This document shows, in pieces, positions 1 through 11,030 of a stretch of 64,000 nt of DNA. The notes beneath the pieces are model-generated. The model was given only the letters and a program-made list of their open reading frames with translations. It did not search any database and was not told the origin of the DNA. Source of the stretch: Brachycybe producta (taxonomy: Eukaryota; Arthropoda; Diplopoda; Playtdesmida; Andrognathidae); assembly GCA_036925085.1 (NCBI GenBank), contig JAUPFP010000024.1, positions 2,328,001 to 2,392,000 of the forward strand, read 5' to 3'. Within the stretch, counting starts at the first letter, position 1. Each line of letters begins with the position of its first letter. Position numbers and translations under genes: made by a program.

Positions 1-851
1 TTCAATTTTTTACGCGCTTTTAAAGCAGTTTCAGAAGCTTTAAGTCTTAAGTTGTACCTCATTCATGATAAAAACATTATAAATTGTTCAAAAAATTGTC
101 CAATTTCTAAAATGAAAAAGCGCTTAATACAATAACAAAAGCTCAATCAAGCTGATTCAATAGCGCTTATGAATTAAACATTTCAAAATATTTATAAATA
201 AATCTTTTAGATAACTATCAAATGTCATCATTAAAATATAAAGGTGAGCTCTTGTGCTTCATATTGTTTGGACATTTGATCAATCAATGATTCAATATTA
301 TTCTAGTGCAACAAGTGAATTCTTTTGTCTATCGTAAATCTATCAACAGTGATGACACAAAAATTGGTTTTCAATAGACCCTATTTAGTGTCAGTGAACT
401 GTCCATCAACAGCTGCGTAAAGTTTTCTAAGTAACGTTTGCAAAATGCCAACAAAGATGGACATCTTTGTTTGCATTTTTTCAAACTTTACTAGAAATGA
501 GAAGGAAAAAAAAAACAGGTGATCATTTTCTGTTATTTTACAAACTGTAAAAAAAAATAACATAAAAGATCACCTGTTTTTTTTCAAACAAGAAATGTAT
601 AGAAAGAAAAAGAAATACTTGCTCATAATTTAAGTGTTAAATAAGCCTTGATCTCTGGGGTCTTTTATAATGAGAAACATCATAAATCATGACTGATTCT
701 GCCTTTTTTTTCTTCTTATTTTGCCAAAAGATTACATCAAAAAAAAAAAAAAACTAAAAAACATGTGAAGGGTTAGAGGTGGGAGCCGCCGCCGCCGCCG
801 TCACAGATGATTTTTGGCCGCGGAAACCCACCGCCTAAAAGCACATGGGTT
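1..851. other. Intergenic, AT-rich, no gene seen
   Basis: No open frame here resembles a known protein and no exon-like segment with paired splice sites was seen. The stretch holds one poly-A/T-flanked hairpin near 507-583 (listed separately). A single copy of the end sequence GGTTAGAGGTGGGAGCCG near 771-788 repeats the end of the element that begins at 852, followed by a short GCC run. Confidence 0.6.
507..583. repeat. Short perfect-type hairpin
   Basis: The left arm reads AAAACAGGTGATCATTTTCT and the right arm is nearly its reverse complement, ending AGATCACCTGTTTT. The arms are about 35 bases, with a run of A or T at the outer ends and a short loop around ACAAACTG. It could be a tiny foldback element or a chance fold rich in A and T. 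No target duplication could be defined. Confidence 0.6.
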
Positions 852-1083
852 TAGAGGTGGGAGCCGATGCCAATTTGATCAGCTAAGACTCTGCGCTGAA
901 AGCAAAGGGGAACTTGGTCAGAATTTCGATATGACAATATCGATATAAAGCGCCACCGGTTTTTCAGCGCGTCACCACTATGATGTTTTTTGAATGGCGT
1001 GGGGTGGGGTCTGCACCATTGGGGGCCAATGATTTTTGTATTCGCCACCGACGATTTCATTTGGTCGTCGGCTCCCACCTCTA
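852..1083. repeat. Short TIR element (TAGAGGTGGGAGCCGA ends)
   Basis: The left end TAGAGGTGGGAGCCGA and the right end TCGGCTCCCACCTCTA are exact reverse complements about 230 bases apart, as in a non-autonomous DNA transposon. A third, unpaired copy of the end lies at about 773-788, which suggests an adjacent broken copy or an end duplication. The interior is more GC-rich than its surroundings and codes for nothing recognisable. The family is unknown and no convincing target duplication was seen. Confidence 0.7.
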
Positions 1084-2298
1084 GTGAGGAGGGGGGTTCT
1101 TATAATATTGTTGTTGTTTACCTTGAAGTCGAAAAACTTATTTCACGCTAAAAACTTTTTATTTCCTTCAAAGTAGAAATCCTTCCAAAACATTCTTGTT
1201 TTTTTTTCTAAACTTAGGATTATGATGGAGGTGGGTGTTTATGTGTCTTTGTGTGATTCTTGTCCACTTAAGATTTTACAACTAGATCTTATATGTAGAT
1301 TTTCTATTCTTTAACAAATAAATCCTGTCTTGTACACAACTAGTTTCTCAAAAAAACAAAACATCTTGATCTATAGAAGCCTACATATAAAAAGATCCTA
1401 ATCCTTGACGAACAATTGTTTCCAATTTGCAAGAACATGAACTAGAGATGTGTCACATCACTACAATGTATATGGACATCATAATAATAGTATATTATGA
1501 TACACAAAATCCAAAACAAGCTTATCAAATTCCCTATAAATAAACCTTTTTCAGATTTGCATATTCAACTTTAAGTTCAGTTTTCTCTATTTCTGACATT
1601 AAGTAAAAACCATTTCTGAATGCATAAGTTGGGGTTTAACAGTAACTTTAAAAGTGCCCTGAGTCACACGAACCAAATTTTGAGTGGTCCAGCAGTTCAA
1701 CTACAAAATATTCTCGCAGGAGGTTATGACTGAGCTGTGGTTGCAATGTAATTGCTATGTGCAGACAATGGGACTTTGCACAGTAACCAACAGGCTTGAC
1801 TTCATTTTGCAATCTAACTCAAACACTAAAAACTTAATGTTCGTGTGTCAAGACACTATACCGCGCCATTCATGCCAAAAAGTACACCGAATTAGTGACA
1901 TCACTATTTAAATTATTGACATCACTATTTGAATTAGTGATAGATCTATAGAGTGGTAGACATGCGCAGTTAAAAGTTACGTCTAGAGCCGGCCTAAGAC
2001 ACAAATGATGATGACTGATCAGTTTTTTTTTTCCCCCTTTTCCTCCAACACTTTCACCGCCAAAATATGTTTATTATGACGTGTTTATACTATTGACAAC
2101 CATCATAAATAAAAAAACTGTACAGTCATAAGCACAAGTGAGAGTGTGTAAGTTGAGAGTGAATAATACAATGAAAAGTGTGAATAAAAGAAAACTGTTC
2201 AAAAGTGGGAAGATAAATGACCAAATGAACACAAAAGTGGGGAGGGGGAAGGAAAACGTGACTAACGACGGTATTCTTAAGATGGCTTTATAGATATT
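1084..2298. other. Intergenic, nothing recognised
   Basis: A 75-codon open frame at 1684-1911 on the plus strand has no recognisable motif and no strong start context. The stretch around 1890-1945 has a short imperfect direct repeat of GACATCACTATTTRAATTA. Otherwise nothing was seen. Confidence 0.5.
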
Positions 2299-2822
2299 TG
2301 TTTTGTTTTTGTTCCCTCGGACGGCGCCACTGCAGTGGCTAATGCTATGCTCCATAGACGTTTTTGTAAAATGTGAACGCAAAAACGTCAAGAGATCGTC
2401 TTTTAGAAACAACATTAGAAAAAAATTCAAATTGTTTTCAAAACTAGAATGGTAAAAGATTATGCTAAAAGCTTCTCCATGTTAATATCTTAAAAAAAAT
2501 AAGCATTTTATAGTTCAGTTTGAAAAATGACCCGTTGTTGGCTTTTTCCAATTAACATTTCATAAAAAATTATTTTCGCCTTTTTCAAACACTGATAAAA
2601 CGTTTATTTCGAAAAATATCATCATGAAAAAAAAAACGTTTAGCAATATCACCAACTATTCTAGTTTCTAAAACACTTTGAATTTTTGTTTTGTAATGTT
2701 TCTCCTGAATAACGTTTACTTGAAAAATATTAATTTTTTAAAAACCGTAGAGGGAAGAGACATACTACAAAACATACAAGCCGATGCAGTGGCGCCATCC
2801 GGAGGGAACGAAAAAAACAAAA
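2299..2822. repeat. TIR-bounded composite, GTTCCCTCGGACGGCGCC ends
   Basis: The left arm (2299-2340, with TTTTGTTTTTGTTCCCTC then GGACGGCGCCACTGCAGTGG) is the near reverse complement of the right arm (2780-2822, ending CGGAGGGAACGAAAAAAAC). Inside lies a degraded copy of foldback family A. This is best read as a small TIR element that later received a second insertion. No transposase is present and no clear target duplication was found. Confidence 0.6.
2436..2690. repeat. Foldback family A, copy 1 (degraded)
   Basis: Family A arms start with a variant of TTTTAGAAACTAGAAGGGTA and run inward through TTTTCATGTTGATATCTT. The second arm is the reverse complement, ending CTTCTAGTTTCTAAAACACT. This copy shows AAACTAGAATGGTA at the left and CTATTCTAGTTTCTAAAACA at the right. 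The inner arms are worn and the middle contains GTTTGAAAAATGACCC, as in other copies. Confidence 0.75.
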
Positions 2823-2823
2823 A

Positions 2824-2993
2824 GACGTAAAAAATGAAACATTTGTTTCAAGTGGTACAAGACAGACGTGCGACAGTTTTATAGCTGCGTCTAAAAAGAT
2901 ACACCTTGTTTCATTTTTTTGCGTCGTGATAGTCGCAGAGGCGGCACAGTGACCTATAGAATGTATAGCGAGTAGCTACAAAACTGTTGCACG
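2824..2993. repeat. Interleaved inverted repeats
   Basis: Two inverted pairs overlap here. GACGTAAAAAATGAAACA (2824-2841) pairs with the complement of TTGTTTCATTTTTTTGCGTC near 2907-2926. CGTGCGACAGTTTTATAGCT near 2867-2886 pairs with the complement of AGCTACAAAACTGTTGCACG near 2973-2992. Such interleaving suggests one small foldback inserted into another, or a rearranged copy. No coding content. Confidence 0.5.
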
Positions 2994-3049
2994 ACAAAAA
3001 GTCGCTCATGTGCAAGCAACCTTATTAGGAGTTATCCGAGCCCCTCTTA

Positions 3050-3892
3050 GGCTAGGTGTACACTGTCGACTAATTGTCAAAAGATTTTGTTGTTAGGATG
3101 TAAACAATAAGTTACATTCAGTATCGTAGCTAGGGGGGCAGGCGGCCCTTTTTTGGGGGCGGCACCAACGATAAGAAAAGTTTTTTTCCTGTTGGGATAG
3201 TAGAAAGAGCTCTTTATAAAACTTTTAAGATGGCCCAAGAAGGAATTATGAAATTTTTGTCGCTCAAAGAATGTATTCTGCAACCCAGCATTATGTTTTT
3301 AAGTCCAAGTACTGGTTTATTTAATAATTTCATAATTAATATAAAATTATATAAACCATTTCAATCACTGGCTATCGATAATATCGTTTGGCCCCTCCCA
3401 AACCAGAATACTGGTTGTGCCACTGATGAGTATCGTGTTGTTTTTATTTAGGAAGGGGCGGCAAACTCAAGGACCAACCCCCCCCCCCCCCCCCAAGAAT
3501 GGCAGAAACTCTAGCTACGCCACTGGTTACAATACAGGTGTGTTCCCTGGCAACGACACAACAAAACTGTGTTTTACCAGTTGAAATAGTTGTGGGAGAG
3601 CCACAACATTGCAAAAAACCTTTTTGTCTAACGACTAGCATGTGCCAATCCAAATCAAATGGGAACGAGTAAACAAGCGACAACTCTGTCGTTGCTTCCC
3701 ATTGTGCTTGAACCTGGCCGACGTGACAGTGACACATTTGTGACGTATTTATTGGCTATTACGCAACACATCTGTGGCCTGCGAACACATACACACCAAA
3801 GGCGCGACTGTTTCGTTTGTCATCTGTTGCCGTGCCACGAAGTTAAAGACGAAACAGTTGTTCGACAATTAGTCAACAGTGTACACCTAGCC
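3050..3892. mobile_element. PIF/Harbinger-like non-autonomous transposon
   Basis: The ends are inverted repeats: left GGCTAGGTGTACACTGTCGA, right the complement of TGTCAACAGTGTACACCTAGCC reading inward, with about 28 matching positions. The trinucleotide TTA flanks both sides (3047-3049 and 3893-3895), the target duplication typical of PIF/Harbinger elements. A second transposon (3119-3525) sits inside it. The remaining interior has no recognisable transposase, so it would depend on an enzyme made elsewhere. Confidence 0.8.
3119..3525. mobile_element. hAT-like MITE nested in the Harbinger-like element
   Basis: The left end CAGTATCGTAGCTAGGGG and the right end CTCTAGCTACGCCACTG form short inverted repeats of the CAGTGGCGTAGC type common in hAT elements. 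The flanks are GTTACATT (3111-3118) and GTTACAAT (3526-3533), an 8-bp target duplication with one mismatch, as expected for hAT. Inside are subterminal G and C runs, including a poly-C tract at about 3478-3494. No transposase. The insertion is younger than its Harbinger-like host. Confidence 0.8.
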
Positions 3893-3910
3893 TTATACTT
3901 TTCCTTCTAA

Positions 3911-4051
3911 GGGCCGATGCACACGTGCATTTCTTGGACGTGTGGCGCCGAAATTAGGTCTGACATACTAGAAACCTAGAAATGCACACATGCCTTTGGC
4001 GCCGCAGCGGCACTGTACGTCCAAAACAAAAACGCATGCGTGCATCGAGCC
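3911..4051. mobile_element. Harbinger-like MITE with TAA flanks
   Basis: The left end GGGCCGATGCACACGTGCAT and the complement of the right end (GGCTCGATGCACGCATGCGT) match over about 40 positions, continuing through TTGGACGT and TGCCG segments. TAA flanks both sides (3908-3910 and 4052-4054). At 141 bases it is a small non-autonomous element. It lies 18 bp from the preceding Harbinger-like element. Confidence 0.8.
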
Positions 4052-4427
4052 TAAACGGTTTTTTTTTGACAAAAGTATAAAAAAGATATAACACCTAGTA
4101 AATGATTTCATTTACGCATTACAAGCAATAAACCGGAAGTTCCTCATACTTTAATTAATAATGCGAAGAAGAAAAAACACGTCATTCTTCGTGTACACCT
4201 TTTCTCTTCCTCCAGATACATGTATAAATGTATTCCATTTATTTAAATTTTATCTCTCATAAATCACATGTGACAGTTATTCAAACTAAAAGAAACCATC
4301 CATCAATCACACACACATGTACAATACGAACATGTACCATTACGTAAAAATACGACTTTCATAGGAAAAAAAGAGAATTGTACGTCATTCGACTTCAAAA
4401 AAAAAAAAAGGTGGGAAAAATGAATAT

Positions 4428-4483
<56 letters not shown>

Positions 4484-5607
4484 AAAAGGCGATTTTCTTT
4501 GTGATTAATGATTGATTGCAGATTCTACCTATCAGCAATGTAACTCATTGCCAACTCATCGAAGAGTACGCACAAATTAAAGCTATAATAAAACACATGT
4601 GCCAATATGAACAAAGTACTCAATGTCACACATACGGACGGAACTAAAATGTCATTATTAGTTACTAGTTACTAGTTAGTTGCTAACTGGCACTTCAACT
4701 ATATTACTTAGTATATTCAGTCTAACGCATTTGACTTTCGTGTTTGTAGCTGAAATCGATGGTAAACAACTAGTGACATCTTTCAAAACAATAAACCTAT
4801 TTGCCTATTACCCAATGTAAATCAACTATACTAGACTGCACGTTTTGCAATAACCATCCAAATTATTATTCAAGAAACAAATTTTTAAACAAACTATAAA
4901 CTGGTTCTACTTTTTCGCACAATTCCAGCTGCACAGTAGAGCGTGTAACGGAGAATTTGTGCAATCTTCATTCAGTTTCGCTGTTTTTGTGTTCTCACAA
5001 CTGAGCGATGTGCGATATGCTTGTATCGTCTACGGGACGACTTACACAATTCTTAGAACTGAGCTGTAGACATGTGCAGTTATATTGCACACTTTCTAGG
5101 AAAACTCTGCTATTTGAATGTCAATTAACCTAGACATCTCTTGTAATTTAGCCTCAAATACTACGGCTCCATTTGCAATGCAGAGTATAGTCGATAGAGG
5201 GCAGATGTTGTCTATATCCACTAGCAAAGAAAGTATCCTACAGATTTTTTTGTCTCAATTTGACTATATTTCCACATTCTGTTTTGTATTTCCAGTTCTT
5301 TATTCATAATGGACATCTGTGTGGCTTTCTCCATTTGTCTATGGCAGGACCTACTAGAGATGACTGCCTCTAATATTATCATGTATTGCACACATTTTGT
5401 CTTTCACCTAGAATGTATGGCACATCTGAAAATTAAGCAGATAGGCAATTTTGTTGATACTAGCAGATACGTAACGGTTCCACTAGTAACAAATTGGGCG
5501 ATTGGCAAAGATGGCGGCATTATCGTCACAAATCGTTGCTAGTTGAACTACAATATAACAATTATAGGGCCTATATTTGGTTGAAAAAAGCAAAATATTT
5601 CAGCTTT
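4052..5607. other. Intergenic with (GA)n tract
   Basis: Contains a (GA)n microsatellite at 4432-4480. Two adjoining open frames on the plus strand (5118-5309, 5309-5542) have no recognised similarity and no splice context that would link them to a gene. Nothing else was identified. Confidence 0.55.
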
Positions 5608-5681
5608 AATAATCTGTATCCTAGTCTCGCACATCTCAAGAAGTACCTTGAGATGTGCGAGACTATATGATACAGATTATT
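5608..5681. repeat. Strong 33-bp-arm hairpin
   Basis: The left arm (AATAATCTGTATC, CT, AGTCTCGCACATCTCAAG) pairs with the right arm (CTTGAGATGTGCGAGACT, ATAT, GATACAGATTATT), with a six-base loop and a single internal bulge. Its size and pairing resemble a small-RNA precursor, but it could equally be a tiny foldback transposon. A (GT)n tract follows at 5706-5734. Confidence 0.7.
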
Positions 5682-5702
5682 ATTATTATATATATAATAT
5701 CC

Positions 5703-5735
<33 letters not shown>

Positions 5736-5840
5736 AGTAACAAAACCATTAAAGCACGTCGGAATTTATATAAATTTGAATAAATGAACCGTTTTTTTTT
5801 TCTCAAAGTCAACTATATGTTGAACTCTTCCTTTGGACCG

Positions 5841-5998
5841 TGTAGAAGGGGGGGATGAGAGAGAGAGAAAAGTGGGAGGGGGTGAGGGGAAAAGGTTGGA
5901 AAGTGTAGAAGGGGAGAGAGAGAGAAAAGTGGGAGGGGTGAGGGGGAAAAGGTTGGAAAGTGAGAAGGGGGAGAGAGAGAGAAAAGTGGGAGGGGGTA
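5841..5998. repeat. Purine minisatellite, about 57-62 bp unit, 2.6 copies
   Basis: Units begin TGTAGAAGGGG at 5841 and 5903, and TGAGAAGGGG at 5960. They run through GAGAGAGAAAAGTGGGAGGG and GGGGAAAAGGTTGGAAAG. The third unit stops after the GTGGGAGGGGGT part. The strand is almost entirely purine. Overlapping minus-strand open frames here are low-complexity Ser/Pro/Leu/Phe readings of the repeat, not genes. Confidence 0.85.
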
Positions 5999-7250
5999 AC
6001 TGAAATTGAAATGAAAGGAGTAAAAAAAGGAAAAAACGACACGCATGCGCACAATTACCTGTGAATTTTGCTCCCGTCATTTATGATGGGTTACCCCACT
6101 AGTTAACAATTATTAAGAGACTCGCGTTATAAATAATTCGATGTCGTCATATTTGCGTTTTTTTTTTTACATTTCTTTCATTGAGAACATGTTTACTGAA
6201 GTAATTAAATTAGGGGAAACAAATTAAAAGTATCGGCATTGGCTGATTATTTTTCCTGAACAATACTTTTTATTGTATTTTGCGCTTTACTGTATTTTAA
6301 TTGAGCGATTGTGAGGCGATTTCTTGTAATTTTAGTAACACCATATAATAACACTTATTTGTCTCGTTGTCGTCTGCTCAAAACAACAAGATGGAGGACA
6401 CGTGTATCTAGGCTCTTTACTAACTAGAAAAGATTTTCTTATTCGAATGACACCCCACCCAAACCGAATAAGACTTTTATGAAAACTTCACATATTTTGA
6501 CATAAAAAGAAAAGTGTTCTTACATAAACACCACCACCGCCCATTGAAAATACACTGAGAGATATTATTTATATATTACAAATAGCAGATATAAACAAAT
6601 ATAAAAACAGAACTTGCTGCACTCATGTTTGATTAAAAAGATGGAACAGATTAAATAAATAAATGAAAACGTTTTTAAGATAATTTGACTTTTATGATTC
6701 TCAACATCAGAAAAAACAACAACAGAAAATTGATTTTTAATAAGAAAATAGCTAAAATATATTAAATTTATTATCATTAAAGTAAATTTTAAGATTTATG
6801 TGTAAAAAACCATAACAAAAAAAAAAATAGAAAAAGCTGAGAAAAAAAAAAAAAAGACGGAAGTGAAAAACCGCCTTCATTTTGACCGACATCCGGTTAG
6901 AAACAGCGCAAGCGCTGAAGTTAAAAAAAAAACCTCAGGTAAATAGTAAATCATGTGAGACAAGAAAATTATACACTCGGAATAATCTTTGTGTAATAAA
7001 TTTTATATAATAATAACAACAACAACAATAAGATTTCGACAACGAGTTTAAAAAAAAGTACACATTATTATACACTTATTATAATATATTAATGTACACC
7101 TCTCTTAATTTCTCTTATTTTCGAATCCACGTAACAAAAACTGACACACAAACTACGAACCGTACCAAAAAAAAAGGACGTTTCACAAGCTCAGGCAACG
7201 CCATACACGTGCAAACACAGGCAAGATCACACTTGAAGAAACATATGATA
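5999..7250. other. Intergenic, nothing recognised
   Basis: AT-rich with several A runs. A CGCATGCGCA palindrome-like site lies at 6042-6051 beside the end of the minisatellite, with no convincing exon around it. Nothing else was seen. Confidence 0.5.
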
Positions 7251-7451
7251 CAGGCATTTAGAAATCGGGGAGAACTTCAGTTGGCTCCACCCTTATGACA
7301 AACGCAACTTCTAATTGATTGGTTATGTAGTCTGACGTCACATGCTCCGCCTCTTTTCAACGTCGAACCACACAAGAAACTAATTAGTAGTTGCCGTTCG
7401 TCATAAAAAAGGCGGAGCCAACTTCTGTTCATCCCGTTTTTTAATTGCCTG
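7251..7451. repeat. Foldback family B, copy 1
   Basis: Family B ends read CAGGCAATTAGAAATCGGGA, then GAACAGAAGTTGGCTCCGCC, then a TTTATGACGACCGGCAACTT segment. Here the left end is CAGGCATTTAGAAATCGGG and the right end is the matching complement ending AATTGCCTG. The centre carries TAGTCTGACGTCACATGC with the octamer TGACGTCA at 7333-7340. The copy is about 200 bases with no coding capacity. No target duplication could be fixed. Confidence 0.85.
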
Positions 7452-8729
7452 CGTCTACAAATGCCTGTCCATCTTATTGGTTCATTTCATAACCAAACGC
7501 ATGCAAGAAAGAACAGAAAAGAGCAAAGCTGTATGCCAGTTTCTGGTGTTTGAAAACGGAATATTCCTCTATTGTTTTCCTTGGTATTTTCTGCACGACC
7601 TTCAGATGAGAAATTATTGTAATTTGATCTTTTTTAATGCATTGAACTATAACCGGAAAACAAAGAGTTTTCAACAGTTTTTTCGTTGCCTTATTTTCTT
7701 CTCATTTTCCGCACGTGTGGCCCTGGTTTATCTTGTGTTTTTACATACGAAAAAATGTGTGACGTCATATATATATATATATATATATATAAGATAGCTT
7801 TGCCCACAACAAAATATTAAAGTGCATTTGAAATGCAGGTCTTATAGATATGTAAAAACGTGCACTCAGTGCATGAAAAGTACATAAAACATCCATCAGT
7901 GAATGTTTCATCTAAAAGTGGACCATGGGCGAACATCAATCACATTTAATCCCCCTTTGCATCCCATACATATATAAATTCATTCCACACTGGACGAATT
8001 AAATTTTCATAAATGAAGGCAATGCAACACACACAAAAAAAAGTTGAGTAGTAGGTCTAATGTTATTTTGAATATTAAAATAGGGTCATGGATGTGCGCG
8101 TTTGCAAATTTACTTGCACTAAAACGCATGCACGTCCATAAAATACCATAAAAATGCAGTTTGGCCAATACCTACCTAGATGTATGTATAATAATAATAA
8201 TAGCCTCTGTATCTCCATAGTATACTTAAGTCTCTGGACGTTTTTACTAAGTTTTTATATATGGCTTAAATCTATTAAAAGGAAGCTGGACAGGCTTGGA
8301 CCAAGGTACCACACACAAGAAGAAATGGGAGAAAAGAGAGAAGAAAAAACACAAATCCTGATTTATTATAACCAAAAAAAAATCTACCTTCTAATAAAGG
8401 GTGGTTAAGACAAAATAAATATAAATTATTCAAATTGTAAGAGTTGAATTCGACATTCAGGTCAATATGAGAGAATTATATGAGATATCCCCTTCCCTTT
8501 ATATTGTTAACTATTAAAACATATTCAATTTTAATTTAAAAAATCAAAACTCATTTATCTTTTTCAGTTTAACTAAACACACCTTTTTCTTTTTCTTTGT
8601 AAGGGTGTGATAAGAAATTTAGCAGCTCACCTATTTAAATAACTTTATGGACATAATTTGCATTCAAGAAACTTTTTTTATTTATTTTACAAGGTAAGAA
8701 CTTTTTTGAGAAATTTTCAAGATTCTAAA
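7452..8729. other. Intergenic with small palindrome and (AT)n
   Basis: Contains an (AT)n run near 7769-7791 and a 52-bp imperfect palindrome at 8088-8139, whose arms read ATGGATGTGCGCGTTTGCAA and the complement of ATGGACGTGCATGCGTTTTA. Open frames of 84-106 codons in this stretch are AT-rich and unlike known proteins. Confidence 0.5.
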
Positions 8730-9060
8730 AGCCTGGAACACACACACATGCGGAATTCCACCGCGGAAAAGGAAAATAGAAAAAGAAAATGAATTTTTTT
8801 AGAAGTTGCGTTCGTCATAAAAAGGACGGAGCCAACTTGTGTTCGTCCAGATTTCTAAATGCCTGCCAACCAAATTACCATCCGTATGTTTAATGCTGAT
8901 TGGTCGAAATTTTACCCGGAAAATTTTACAATGAGAAAATGTTGAACTTTGTTCAATTAATTTTTCAACAATTTTCATTCACTTTTGACGAAAAAATATT
9001 CTCATTTATGTAATTTCGTTGTCATTTTCTGAACGAATTTCCGCGAGTGTGTTCCAAGCT
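8730..9060. repeat. TIR element carrying a family B fragment
   Basis: The left end AGCCTGGAACACACACACAT and the complement of the right end (AGCTTGGAACACACTCGCGG) are inverted repeats that continue into a GGAATTC/GGAAATTC segment. Inside, 8802-8875 is the right half of a family B copy (GTCATAAAAAGGACGGAGCC through TTTCTAAATGCCTG). TAA follows on the right and AAA precedes on the left, so a Harbinger-type duplication is possible but unproven. Confidence 0.65.
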
Positions 9061-10653
9061 TAACAAAAGAAGTTCTACTTTATGAAAGTTTTTTCTTTTT
9101 TTTTTGTGAAAAAGTAATGAATAAGGGTTGAAAAATGAAACTTTTTCCCCTCTCTTTCTCCTCTAGAAATAAATGGCTACTTTTTCTTCTAAACATTAGA
9201 ACTCAAAATGATGATGATGATGATGATAAAAGGAGAAAATGGCCACGAAAAATATTTTGCAAAATATAGAAGAAAAGAGGTTGGTGGTGGCCCTCTTGTT
9301 TCAACGATGTCTAAAAATCTATACATGTTTGTTTATACAAAGATTGTGAAGCATAAAATATGAACAAGTGAAATGGTTTCACTCTTCCCCATATTAGCCT
9401 CTCAAAGGAGTCATATTGTGAATATGCAACAGAGGTTCACTTCTTGCAATATGGTGTTGCTGCTGCTTTGTTATATATACAAACTGTATTAAATTTTAAA
9501 TTTGAATAGTGCCTTTTGCACTGTATATACTATATGCGCATACATAAAGAAATGCAAAAAGTTAAGACTTGCTTTATACTACAACCCTCCTCCTCCTCCG
9601 CACAATATGGGCCACTTTTTCCAAATATATAGTCGTAAAAGTTGGAGAGAGTATATGAGTGAGATTTGGTGTGTTTCGAGACAAGGGAGTGTTTCCAGAA
9701 TTTGTAAAAGTCTACTAGTAAGTACCATATATGTATATAGTAATATATCCCATCAAGAAGTGGATTTCTAAAGCAAAAAGTGTGAATGGGAATGACTCTT
9801 TTTAAAAGATTTTCCTTCTTATGTTGGATCAAGATATATATATATCAAACTAGGGGCTTTATGTAATACATTCCTTTGGATCCCCCAACCCCCTTTTTCC
9901 ATATAAAGATATAAATTGTGTAAAAAAACGTCTCAAATGTAAAATACAGTAAAAATTCTGTATTTTTACAGTTTGGCCAACTAACAGAAATGGAAAGAAA
10001 AGTTTTTTTTCTTCTTCAGTATGGAACCTTAATTTCTAATATTGTAAACAGTTGGTCTAAAGTACTATACAACTTTTGACAAAACTTTTTTTTACAAATT
10101 TTAACAAATAACTTTTTTTCTTCTTCTTTCCAAATGTTCTTTTTTGTTGTTGTTGTCACATATTCAGAAGTCCATTAGCATTTTGAGACCATTTTCCATA
10201 TAGAAAGCTATTTATTATAGTTTCTTCAAAGTTAATAAGTGATGCTATAGATGGCGCTAAATCTCGTTATTTTGTTTTTCTTCTTCAGTGTTTTTGTTAA
10301 GTTCTGTTGAACTCCTCCACTGACACAACACAATCAGTTTTGAAAATATACACAAACCTAGCACAAACGCCCCTGTTATGACAGGCATTCATAAGAATTC
10401 GTAACAAATGGTTTTGAGTGTGGAATGATTATTCACTCTTCTTTGACCCAATAGAGAAAATTTATTAGAACCAGGAATACATGTTTGGGGAGAACAACAA
10501 CACAAGCCATATATACATTATACGTAGGCCCACAAACAAGAGAGACATCCACAACGCCCAAATAAATTTTTATTTAAAATACTCAAAATATCATAAAATT
10601 AAATTTAATTGTGCACTGCTAACATGTTTTATGATTAGCTGATTTTAGAACTC

Positions 10654-10654
<1 letters not shown>
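9061..10654. other. Intergenic, no gene recognised
   Basis: AT-rich with a short GAT run near 9209-9227. The open frames at 9502-9771 (plus) and 9530-9832 (minus) overlap each other and look like chance frames. A TAGATGGCGC decamer lies at 10248-10257 (see findings). Confidence 0.5.
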
Positions 10655-10714
<60 letters not shown>

Positions 10715-10726
10715 TATTATTATTAT
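10655..10726. repeat. (ATT)n microsatellite
   Basis: About 23 near-perfect ATT trinucleotides with one interruption (CTATT) near the right end. It directly precedes a family A foldback. Confidence 0.95.
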
Positions 10727-10754
10727 GCAGTTTTCAGAACAGCAACACTAAAAA

Positions 10755-11030
10755 AGTGCGTTAGAAACTAGAAGGGTAGCGAAATATTCACTTAATTCCA
10801 TGTTGAAATCGTACAATATAAACTGTTTATGGACAAAAGTTAAAAAAATTACACCGGATTAAAGTTATGTCATTTTCAAACTGACATGAAAACCTTATTT
10901 TAAGTTGTCAACATAAAAATATCCTTAAGTGACTGAACTACCTTTCTAGTTTCTCTTAATTTTGCTCCCAAAAGACAAAATAATCAGAGTTTTAGAGACG
11001 TTTATTACACTTTAAAACCAGTTCAACCAC
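10755..11030. repeat. Foldback family A, copy 2
   Basis: Left arm GTTAGAAACTAGAAGGGTAG, right arm ending CTACCTTTCTAGTTTCTCTT. The right flank keeps the outer family sequence (TTTTGCTCCCAAAAGACA, AATAATCAGAGTTTTAGAGA). The middle has TCATTTTCAAACTGACAT, as in other copies. The arms have diverged moderately. Confidence 0.8.

Noticed and set aside
3444-3910. Open frames of 83-97 codons on both strands
   Set aside because: They lie inside the Harbinger-like element and the nested hAT-like MITE, show no transposase motif, and cross the poly-C tract.
5766-6080. Three overlapping minus-strand frames of 79-104 codons rich in Ser, Pro, Leu and Phe
   Set aside because: They are readings of the purine minisatellite in different frames. 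All three frames are open because the repeat lacks stops, not because of coding constraint.
6042-6080. Minus-strand ATG with seven codons and a GTAATT donor near a CGCATGCGCA site
   Set aside because: The NRF1-like site would lie inside the intron rather than upstream, and the sequence beyond is the minisatellite.
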